Assembly: GCA_015520045.1 (NCBI GenBank)
Contig: WAQW01000008.1
Span: 1 to 37,734, forward strand
Direction of reading: 5' to 3'
Length of the DNA stretch: 37,734 nucleotides
Source of the DNA: Thermoplasmata archaeon
GTDB lineage: Archaea > Thermoplasmatota > Thermoplasmata > Thermoplasmatales > Thermoplasmataceae
Shown: piece by piece, positions 7,820-14,904 of the stretch
Numbering within the stretch: the first letter of the stretch is position 1
How the letters are laid out: every line of letters starts with the position of its first letter
Made by a program: the position numbers and the translations under genes
Notes under the pieces: generated by a model
Databases searched by the model: none
Told to the model about the DNA's origin: nothing
Seen by the model: the letters and a program-made list of their open reading frames with translations, nothing else

Positions 7820-9034
7820 GATAAACTGTACCGAATGTGCGCTTTATCTGTAGGATGGCCAGTTTTCCGACTTCCCAGCACACATGCCCTAAGAATCCCT
7901 AGCGGTACACACTCCCTGAGTTTCAGGTAGCTGAAGTCTTCGACTGTAAGGTATACCATATCCACTGGGCTCTGCATGTGGGATAAGTAACTGTGCATGA
8001 ATTCAAAAAGCGTAAGGAATAACCAAGGAATAGCGGTACAGGGATAACGGTTGTAAGTTTCAGCCTATATAGTGTGGTATACCCAGGCTTGCTCTTTCCA
8101 GGTATATTCTCGCTTCTTCCGATCATTTTATGACATCACTCCAATTTTACTGACTTTTAGGTTTCAGGAATTGAGCTTAGCTGATTCTGCGACCTCATTC
8201 CTTACATCCCCTTTCTTGCCATGGATATCTTCTGTCCGGAACGGATGTACAGACCCTCTTTCTTTACTTTACAAGATAGATATCACTGTCACAACAGGCG
8301 CAATTAGAGATAAAAGTTCAAACGCAATTAATTCTCGGATCAAGTAACCTATATTTTCTGTTGTTGCCGGATTCAGAATTTTTCTGGTTAAGCTGTTGCT
8401 GCAATAGAGCTATATCAACAAGAGTAGCTAATCATCATCCCTTTGATCATTGAATATAAAAACCCGTGATTGATTCCCGTTTAGTTAAACAGTTTATATT
8501 GAGATTTCCGGCAGAGTACTGTAGTATTCACCCATCAGTGGGATGGGCTTTATAACGGATTTTTGATTTAATATACGTGGATCGATTGACCCTATGTCGA
8601 ACCCCAGGAAGACTGTCTGAATTGGAACATCTTTAGTTTATTAGGGGTACATTTGTTTGTGTATCACGTGCAAAAGAGCCTTTAGCACAGCACAAAATAT
8701 TTATTTTACTCCAACAAGTGTCTGGTCTGGTAATTTTTATCTTGGAAATGGGATTGGAAAGCTTCTCATCGAAATTAATTCTGTTAACTTATACCTTCAA
8801 CGTTAATGAGTTCTCAGATAGTTGATGCTGTCACTTAACCTGAAAGCGTCCTTTTCAATGAGCCTCTGATTCTAAAAATCCTATGATATAAGCTTTTTTT
8901 GGGATGTCCAGCAGATCAGATATGCCTTTGATTAGATGTAAATATCGACAATCTCAGGAACAACGTCTTCTGCTATGCCCGATTAACTTGCTTAATAGAA
9001 CGAAAATGCCATATTCTGTAAGTCTTAAGTAAAA
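7820..9034. other. 1.2-kb gene-poor stretch with decayed frames
   Basis: No intact gene is supported. The minus strand shows interrupted protein-like stretches: one at 8164-8387 (listed separately) and one at about 8870-8975 reading HLIKGISDLLDIPKKAYIIG followed by FLESEAH and a stop. Frames at 7795-8126 have protein-like length but no recognisable domain. This is most likely a graveyard of old genes. Confidence 0.45.
8164..8387 (-). pseudogene. decayed 3' end of a membrane-protein gene
   Basis: On the minus strand the frame runs from about 8387 to a TGA at 8164, with one internal TAA. It reads ENIGYLIRELIAFELLSLIA, then PVVTVISIL, the stop, and SKERGSVHPFRTEDIHGKKG. The FELLS-hydrophobic-charged pattern faintly resembles the last helix of NuoJ-type (complex I chain 6) proteins, but this is only a pattern impression. 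There is no start codon or promoter. Confidence 0.3.
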
Positions 9035-9106
9035 TGGACCGGCGGGGATTTGAACCCCGGACCTCTTCCATGCCAAGGAAGCGATCTACCTCTGATCTAC
9101 CGGCCC
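9035..9106 (-). tRNA. tRNA-Ala (anticodon GGC)
   Basis: On the minus strand the acceptor stem GGGCCGG pairs with CCGGTCC (one G-T), with discriminator A at 9035. The D arm is GATC-AGAGGTA-GATC, the anticodon arm CTTCC-TTGGCAT-GGAAG (anticodon GGC) and the T arm CGGGG-TTCAAAT-CCCCG. There is no intron and CCA is not encoded. A TATA-like ATTTTATA lies about 35-40 bases upstream (9141-9149). Confidence 0.95.
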
Positions 9107-9189
9107 CTCTGAGCCCCGATTGCCGTAATGCTTAATACCAGTATAAAATTTTGTCTGCAAGGTATACAGGCTGTACAATGCCGTCCCTT

Positions 9190-10071
9190 TCACTCCCTCC
9201 CTCCGTTTTTGTTTGGATACAGTATTCCATCCTCTGTGATTATGGCGGTAATGAGTCTATTTTCCACCAACTCGAAGTAAACGTTTCGGGGTTTAAGGTT
9301 TGAAATGTTTCCCGCGTCCAGTACTTCTGTTTCAGGCTGTTCTTTTATCTCGGATCTTTTGAATTTTGATCCAGTGTATTTTCTGGTTTCTGCAACAACG
9401 TAGAAAGGAATTCCCTTCTCTAACGAGGAGATTCCCAGCATCCTGCTACCAATTTTATTCAACACACCTTCATATCTGTAAATCCTGTCTGCCCCTATAA
9501 TTGCGATATCTGCCTCCGAGATAAAGAAGTCAATAGCAGCATCAACTATTAATTCAACCCTTATATTAGATTCCGAGAGGAGACGGGCCAGTATAACTCC
9601 CTCTCTTCTTGGTCTCGATTCTGCCACAATGACTTTGGTGATTTTATCTCTGTCAGCCAGAAATTTTAACACCTGGTGTACTGTCTCGCTCATGGTAAGT
9701 GTAATGAAAACTGAGGGTTTCTCCACAAGTTCATATAATCTTCTGCTGATAGAAAGAACATCATCTCTCATCATTCGATCGAAATTCTCGACTAAGCTAT
9801 ACAGGCTTTCCCTAGTAAATCCTATTGAAAGCACCATCTTAAGCTCATCCCTGAGAGAACGAATAATTTCCATATTAGGATGGCATTTAATAATTTCGTC
9901 CAGTAAATACTGGACTATCTTTCGCAGTTCTGTTACGGGAGCGGTTTTCACCACGATCTTTAATTGATCTATGGTATGTCTCACGATTTCGCGGGAACCA
10001 GAGGTTCTGTCATTGCATATATCTGAGATGATCCCGTGAATATCTGTTGCGGTGAATTTTTTCTGAGGCAT
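9190..10071 (-). CDS. eIF2B alpha/beta/delta-like protein (aIF2B family)
   Basis: The 293 residues have the two-part eIF2B/MtnA fold: a helical N-terminal domain (1-115) and a Rossmann-like C-terminal domain with KVIVAESRPRREG (146-158), the IGADRI motif with D195 (192-197), and NKIGSRMLGISSLEKGIPFYVVAETRKY. Relatives act as translation-initiation-factor-2B-like proteins or as isomerases (MtnA, ribose-1,5-bisphosphate isomerase). The catalytic Cys of the isomerases would fall near residues 123-129, where the sequence is ITLTMSE without Cys. It is therefore more likely a non-catalytic aIF2B-type protein that binds nucleotides or aIF2. It stands alone between tRNA-Ala and a divergent membrane-protein gene. 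Confidence 0.8.
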   Translation of the reverse strand: MPQKKFTATDIHGIISDICNDRTSGSREIVRHTIDQLKIVVKTAPVTELRKIVQYLLDEIIKCHPNMEIIRSLRDELKMVLSIGFTRESLYSLVENFDRMMRDDVLSISRRLYELVEKPSVFITLTMSETVHQVLKFLADRDKITKVIVAESRPRREGVILARLLSESNIRVELIVDAAIDFFISEADIAIIGADRIYRYEGVLNKIGSRMLGISSLEKGIPFYVVAETRKYTGSKFKRSEIKEQPETEVLDAGNISNLKPRNVYFELVENRLITAIITEDGILYPNKNGGRE

Positions 10072-10483
10072 AAGGAGTAAAGGTAAATAAAGTACCTATA
10101 CTCTCGCGTGGGCGATACCAGCAATTCCTTTTAACTTGCCTGATTAAACTTTTTTCGAGGTTTGTTTCAATATGCGATTGTCATATGAGTGCTATATAAT
10201 AAAAATGAAAAAAGGATCAGCTTGGAATTGCATGTTGGCCAGATCAAAGGAATGCTGACGCATTGTAGAATGCCTCTTTGGTGGTAACGACGGATTGCTT
10301 TATAAGAATTCAAACCACGTGAGGAGAGCGCTTAGGTCGATTACCTCACATAGATGAGGGGAGAGTGTAAAAAGTGTCGAATGTTTTGCAACTCAGCGAA
10401 GTCTAATAAAGATCCCGATACCAGAGAATACCCTGCATCGAAGTAACAAAGACATTCTACTATGTAGTAAAGATTACCTCATA
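10072..10483. other. divergent intergenic region with a possible mini-gene or small RNA
   Basis: A good TATA-like box CTTTATAAG at 10299-10307 faces the plus strand but no long gene follows. Downstream lie a perfect hairpin CCTCA-CATAGA-TGAGG (10344-10359), a cysteine-rich short frame (listed separately), and the 10-base direct repeat GATTACCTCA at 10339-10348 and 10472-10481. The second copy abuts the TATA box of the next gene. Confidence 0.4.
10354..10446 (+). CDS. possible 30-residue cysteine-rich mini-protein
   Basis: The short frame begins MRGECKKCRMFCNSAK and ends at a TAA at 10444-10446. It has three Cys (5, 8, 12) in a CxxCxxxC arrangement, like a metal-binding knuckle. A TATA-like box lies about 50 bases upstream, giving a predicted leader of about 25 bases, but no SD is seen close to the ATG. 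The region could instead be a small RNA. Confidence 0.25.
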   Translation: MRGECKKCRMFCNSAKSNKDPDTREYPASK

Positions 10484-10492
10484 ATATTTATA
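10484..10492 (+). promoter_or_regulatory. TATA-like box of the NnrS-like gene
   Basis: ATATTTATA is centred about 27 bases before the ATG at 10516, with no SD (leaderless arrangement). Confidence 0.5.
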
Positions 10493-10515
10493 ATTAGAAG
10501 CGTATCCCCGTTTCA

Positions 10516-11694
10516 ATGATCGGCAGGACGGAGAATGATTCATCCTCAGGAACGGGCTGGATAATCAGGGTGGGATTCATATCGGCATTGCTATCGCTGG
10601 TTCTTGGGATTCTGTTTGGATTTGCGGCGTTATCCTACCGCCTTGATTTTCCTTTCACAAATATTTTTTACACAGATGTTCAGTTTCACCCATTTCTCAT
10701 GGTGTTTGGATTTCTGGCCATTCTTTTGATAACTGAGAAAATTGAATCAATGGAAATGGTCAAGTTTGGCCCCTTCAGATTGTCAAGGCTAACAATTGGT
10801 TCTCTTGATATGGGAATAACACTATATTATCTATCTATCCCTCTTCGAAGCGAGTTTCTTATGATTGTAGGAGCTCTGCTTCTCGCTCTCTCATCCCTTC
10901 TTTTTTTGCATTTTATCGTTTCTCCAGTTACGCATGGGAATAAGTATGTAAAAACACTCTCCGGGTTGTCGATATTCTCCCTCGCATCACTTGCAGCCGT
11001 GAGCACATTGAACGGAATAATGTACAGTGTCTCAATGGCTTTGCTTGCAACAGTGTTCCCTGTTCTATATGTAATAGCTGAAAGGATTGAGCTTGGTTTT
11101 ATGAGGGGAATGTCCCAGCGCCTCATAGAAATAGAGACTGTTCTTGGAGCACTTCTCCTGGCTATGTTTTTGGATTTTTCTATCCAGCGGGGCCCCCTGT
11201 CGGTCATACCTTCTAATGCGGGTCTTTTTTTCCTCGGAGCATTTTCCGCCATAGCGGCTAGATACGATCCCGCATTCAGAAGATCAACGTGGAAGGGTCC
11301 TCTCCAGAGGTTTATGAATAGGGGTGTGGCAATCGCCTATGTATGGCTTTTCACGGGAATTCTGCTCTTTTCTTTGAGCGTCAATGGCTACAATGGTTTA
11401 CTGGATGCAGCAACCCATTCAATCATGATCGGTTTTGTTGGAACCTTCATATTTGCACATAGTCCAATAATTTTCCCTCTGTTGTTTAAAAAGGAAATGA
11501 ATCAGGATAGGGTTACTTTCGCTCCCATTTTGATTCTAACAATTTCCGTTATCATGCGGGTGGGGGGAGATTTACTCTCTATCATAAGTCCTTACGGCGG
11601 GTTCGTTTCGTATCTTTCGCCAGTTGTTCTTGTGGTGTCCGCCATTGCTTTCTTTTACAACATCAAGCTGGTAACAACACCAAAACACGTTTAA
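10516..11694 (+). CDS. polytopic membrane protein, NnrS/heme-copper-oxidase-subunit-I-like
   Basis: The 392 residues contain about 11-12 hydrophobic helices with very short loops. Conserved-looking His residues sit in helices: H58 in DVQFHPFLMVFGF, H301 in DAATHSIMIGFVG and H315 in FIFAHSPIIFP. The FHPFLMVFGF and THSIMIGFVGT blocks resemble those of NnrS proteins and of the heme-copper oxidase superfamily, where such His residues bind heme or copper. The family call is from pattern and no search was run. A role in nitric-oxide or respiratory metal handling is inference. It is a single gene with a leaderless promoter, and no oxidase subunits lie next to it. Confidence 0.5.
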   Translation: MIGRTENDSSSGTGWIIRVGFISALLSLVLGILFGFAALSYRLDFPFTNIFYTDVQFHPFLMVFGFLAILLITEKIESMEMVKFGPFRLSRLTIGSLDMGITLYYLSIPLRSEFLMIVGALLLALSSLLFLHFIVSPVTHGNKYVKTLSGLSIFSLASLAAVSTLNGIMYSVSMALLATVFPVLYVIAERIELGFMRGMSQRLIEIETVLGALLLAMFLDFSIQRGPLSVIPSNAGLFFLGAFSAIAARYDPAFRRSTWKGPLQRFMNRGVAIAYVWLFTGILLFSLSVNGYNGLLDAATHSIMIGFVGTFIFAHSPIIFPLLFKKEMNQDRVTFAPILILTISVIMRVGGDLLSIISPYGGFVSYLSPVVLVVSAIAFFYNIKLVTTPKHV

Positions 11695-12058
11695 TGTTGG
11701 AGTTATCACGGGTAGCTCTGCAAAGATGGATACCGCAATACTGTAGGAATACCATCACTACTGGTAAACAATCAGTAGAGCAGATTCAGCAGGTTGGTTC
11801 AGAAACTGGAGGGAATCATCTTCAGTATGTTTTAGTCTCAACGCAGGCGGTTAGCCTGAATAGTTTACCGTTTCCGTGATCTCTAAGTCAATACGTTTGA
11901 AAAGAAAAATTAACAATCCTAACCGCAAAAAAGTTTAAGTCCCTCAGGATAGAGTGGTTGATACTGTAACCTCATATGCTACATTGCATTTCGCATGAGC
12001 TCTAACAAAAGGGTTTTAATATTTTAATCTTTGTAGATGTAAAGAAGGTGCACGAGAA
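11695..12058. other. intergenic region upstream of tes
   Basis: A frame at 11694-11879 has no recognisable features. Near the right end a TATA-like TTTTAATATTTT (about 12014-12025) lies 35-45 bases before the tes ATG, leaving a short leader with the SD-like AAGGTG (about 12045-12050). Confidence 0.45.
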
Positions 12059-13879
12059 ATGATCGTTACTGAGAGAGAAGGTGAGTACGAAGGGATCAGA
12101 TTTTCAGCTGATTTTGAGATCAGCAAGAACTCCCCCTTCAGGAATGTTGATGAGTTTGTCAAGAATATGGGGCATCTCATAACAGATGATATGCTTATCT
12201 TGAGAGTTACAGAGAGCCTATGCCCTCTCTGCGTAGATGAGGAAAAATTTGATCAGATGAGAATTCCAGCCATAGTTTATGAAAACGCAGGAGAGGTAAA
12301 ATTAATAAAAGAATGTCCGGAGCATGGTGTAACCAGGGAAAAGTACTGGGAAGACTATGACATGTACCGGGAGGCCAAAAAATGGCAAGATAAGGGAATC
12401 AAGCTCCTTAATCCCCATGTCGCAATGCTAGAGGAGAAGATTGTATGTCCCACTCACTGCGGACTCTGTGTTAAGCATAAGTCTCACACAGGCCTGGGGA
12501 ATATAGTTGTAACAAACAGATGCGATCTATCGTGCTGGTACTGTTTCTTCTATGCAAAGGAAAATGAACCCATCTATGAGCCTTCCCAGGATCAGATACG
12601 GATGATGCTGAGAAGGATGAGGAACGAGAAACCCGTTGGCGCAAATGCAGTACAGATTACCGGAGGAGAGCCAACGCTCAGAGAGGATATAATTGATATA
12701 GTAAGGATTGCAAGAGAGGAGGGGTATGACCACGTTCAGCTAAATACAAACAGTATCAGGGCAGCCTATGATCCTGATTTCGCGAGAAAGGTTAGGGAGG
12801 CCGGTTCCAACGTCATATATACAAGCTTTGACGGTCCTACTCCACGCTCTAACCCCAAGAATTTTTGGGAAATCCCGGCTGCACTTGAGAATTACAAGAA
12901 AGCTCCTCTGGGGGTAGTTCTGGTTCCCACCGTTATTGGGGGAATAAATGATCGTTACCTCGGAGATATGATCAGGTTCGGCTTGTCAAACCTTGATGTT
13001 GTCAGATCGGTCAATTTCCAACCGGTAAGTCTCGTGGGCAGGATGCCGGACAGAATGCGGGCAAGGCAAAGGATCACCATACCGGGTGCGATAAAGAAGA
13101 TCGAGCAGCAGCTTGATGGCCTCATAGGAAGGGAGGATTTCTTTACGGTGCCCTCCACAACGAAAGTGTCCAACTTTGTCGAGGCTCTTAAAGGTAAGGA
13201 CACGTACAAGCTATCCATCCATTTCGCCTGTGGTATGGGTACATATCTCTTCAAGGATAGTAAGGGGGTTATTCCCGTTACGCGTTTCATAGATGTCAAG
13301 GGTATGTTTGAGTACATCGGTGAACTGGGAGAGGAGATAAAATACTCCAAATTCAGGGCATTCAAGAGGGCAGAAAATGTAACCCGGCTGCTTATGAAGC
13401 TGAAGAGATTCGTCGACAAGGACAGGGCTCCTGAGGGCTTTAAGCTCAAGGATATGGTATACAACGCATTTACTGAAGGTGATTATCATGGTCTGAAAGC
13501 GTTCCACTACAAATCACTCTTCATCGGGTTTATGCATTTCATGGATCCCTATACTTACGATGTCGACCGTGTAGAGCGCTGCGACATACATTACGCCATG
13601 CCTGATGGTCGTGTCGTACCGTTCTGTGCCTTCAACGTGATTCCAGAGATGTACCGGGATTCTACGCAGAGGAAGTACTCAATACCGGCCAATGTGTACG
13701 AGGAAAAAACGGGTCACAAACTGAAAAGAGATAAATACTTCAGAGACTACACCCTGCAGGAAAAACGGCAGATAATACGCTTCTATGAGAGGAGCATAGG
13801 AAGAAAGCTGACAGAAGATGAGATCGGCCAGAAGCTTGAGGATCCAGTCCCTGTGATATCCTCGGAAAGGCCGGACTGA
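12059..13879 (+). CDS. tes: radical SAM tetraether lipid synthase (Tes/GDGT-MAS family)
   Basis: Members of this family join the phytanyl tails of two archaeal diether lipids to give membrane-spanning tetraethers (GDGT), as shown for Methanocaldococcus jannaschii MJ0619. The 606 residues show all the metal sites: a rubredoxin-like part with C55/C58 (CPLC) and C86 (CPEHG), an auxiliary-cluster motif C130/C134/C137 (CPTHCGLC), the radical SAM motif C155/C159/C162 (CDLSCWYC), QITGGEPTLRED as the SAM-binding GGE block, and further Cys 391, 508 and 523. An SD-like AAGGTG about 8 bases upstream supports the ATG. Archease follows after 17 bases, so co-transcription is likely. Tetraethers suit a cell exposed to acid and heat. 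Confidence 0.9.
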   Translation: MIVTEREGEYEGIRFSADFEISKNSPFRNVDEFVKNMGHLITDDMLILRVTESLCPLCVDEEKFDQMRIPAIVYENAGEVKLIKECPEHGVTREKYWEDYDMYREAKKWQDKGIKLLNPHVAMLEEKIVCPTHCGLCVKHKSHTGLGNIVVTNRCDLSCWYCFFYAKENEPIYEPSQDQIRMMLRRMRNEKPVGANAVQITGGEPTLREDIIDIVRIAREEGYDHVQLNTNSIRAAYDPDFARKVREAGSNVIYTSFDGPTPRSNPKNFWEIPAALENYKKAPLGVVLVPTVIGGINDRYLGDMIRFGLSNLDVVRSVNFQPVSLVGRMPDRMRARQRITIPGAIKKIEQQLDGLIGREDFFTVPSTTKVSNFVEALKGKDTYKLSIHFACGMGTYLFKDSKGVIPVTRFIDVKGMFEYIGELGEEIKYSKFRAFKRAENVTRLLMKLKRFVDKDRAPEGFKLKDMVYNAFTEGDYHGLKAFHYKSLFIGFMHFMDPYTYDVDRVERCDIHYAMPDGRVVPFCAFNVIPEMYRDSTQRKYSIPANVYEEKTGHKLKRDKYFRDYTLQEKRQIIRFYERSIGRKLTEDEIGQKLEDPVPVISSERPD

Positions 13880-13896
13880 TCTTTCCCTCTCCTATT

Positions 13897-14313
13897 ATGA
13901 GTGGGAGGAAGAGATTCAGGTATCTTAGACACACGGGCGACCTTTCCGTCGAGGTTTTTGGCCGCAACCTTGTGGAACTCATATCAAATGCTGTTTACGC
14001 TACTGCCAGCGTATTGCATGGTGTCAGAGACCTGAAATGTGGAACAATCAGGAACGTTGATTACAAATTTACAGATGAAATAAATTTGATGGTGCAGATT
14101 CTCAGCGATGTCGTTTACTATCTCGAGATTGAAGACATTCTTTTTTTCAGGGTCATTTCAGCTGACATCCGGCATCATATCGGAGAGTTTACACTGTGCG
14201 GTCACAGTTTCACCAGAGAATATACAGTGCGGAACGTTATAAAGGCCGTGACCTATCACGGTATGAGCATTGACCCTTCAAAGGGCAAAGCTTCCATAAT
14301 TTTTGATATCTGA
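13897..14313 (+). CDS. archease
   Basis: The 138 residues match archease, the small partner that activates the tRNA-splicing ligase RtcB and, in some archaea, a tRNA m5C methyltransferase. Key parts are RHTGDLSVEVFGRNLVELISNA near the N terminus (the conserved H-T-x-D block), an ELIS/MVQILSDVVYYLEIEDI helix-strand core, and the C-terminal DPSKGKASIIFDI with the terminal Asp that binds metal in this family. It follows tes by 17 bases without a clear SD. RtcB is not in the window. Confidence 0.85.
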   Translation: MSGRKRFRYLRHTGDLSVEVFGRNLVELISNAVYATASVLHGVRDLKCGTIRNVDYKFTDEINLMVQILSDVVYYLEIEDILFFRVISADIRHHIGEFTLCGHSFTREYTVRNVIKAVTYHGMSIDPSKGKASIIFDI

Positions 14314-14317
14314 TAGC

Positions 14318-14325
14318 TTTAATTA
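14318..14325 (+). promoter_or_regulatory. TATA-like box of the arginine decarboxylase gene
   Basis: CTTTAATT is centred about 27 bases before the ATG at 14348 and there is no SD. The gene, and probably leuS behind it, can thus be transcribed apart from tes and archease. Confidence 0.45.
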
Positions 14326-14347
14326 AGGGTATGATATTCCTTTTCTG

Positions 14348-14896
14348 ATGGTCGAGACTTTGATACCCCGTAAAATCTTTTTCACACGAGGAGTGGGAAG
14401 AGGTGAGAGCAAACTTCAGTCCTTTGAAGAGGCACTCAGAGATTCTGGAATAGCCAGTTTTAACCTCGTGAGTGTCAGCTCGATCTTTCCACCGAACGCA
14501 GAACTGGTTTCGCGTGCTGAAGGGCTGTCGCTGTTGCATCCCGGACAGATTCTGTTTACAGTTCTGGCAAGGAATGAATCCGATGAATTGAACAGACTTG
14601 TTTCAACAGCTATAGGCTATGCCCTGCCCTCGGATAGGAGCAGATGGGGGTATCTCAGCGAGCATCATTCTTTCGGCCAGACGGAGAAAACTGCTGGTGA
14701 ATTTGCGGAGAAGCTGGCAGCGGAGATGCTTGCCAGCACGTTGGGAAAGGTTGGAAGTCTGGTCTATGACCCGAAGAAAGAGGAATACGTCCTGGAGGAC
14801 AAGATCCTCGCAACGAAACACATAAGCAAGGCGGCGGTAGTTCTCAAGGCTGGTGAGTGGACAACCACTATTTCGGCTGCTGTTCTCATAGTATAG
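14348..14896 (+). CDS. pdaD: pyruvoyl-dependent arginine decarboxylase proenzyme
   Basis: It decarboxylates arginine to agmatine, which archaea use for polyamines and for agmatidine in the wobble base of tRNA-Ile. The 182 residues fit the family. The self-cleavage site is in [10 protein letters not shown]: cutting between S44 and S45 leaves a beta chain of 44 residues and an alpha chain whose N-terminal Ser45 becomes the pyruvoyl group. Other family blocks are [20 protein letters not shown] at the N terminus and [18 protein letters not shown] in the alpha chain. leuS starts 8 bases after its stop. Confidence 0.92.
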   Translation: MVETLIPRKIFFTRGVGRGESKLQSFEEALRDSGIASFNLVSVSSIFPPNAELVSRAEGLSLLHPGQILFTVLARNESDELNRLVSTAIGYALPSDRSRWGYLSEHHSFGQTEKTAGEFAEKLAAEMLASTLGKVGSLVYDPKKEEYVLEDKILATKHISKAAVVLKAGEWTTTISAAVLIV

Positions 14897-14904
14897 GGAT
14901 TGTT

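Noticed and set aside
11694-11879. 61-codon frame overlapping the end of the NnrS-like gene
   Set aside because: It begins at the final base of that gene but has no recognisable domain, no SD and a Gln/Ser-rich composition like random sequence.
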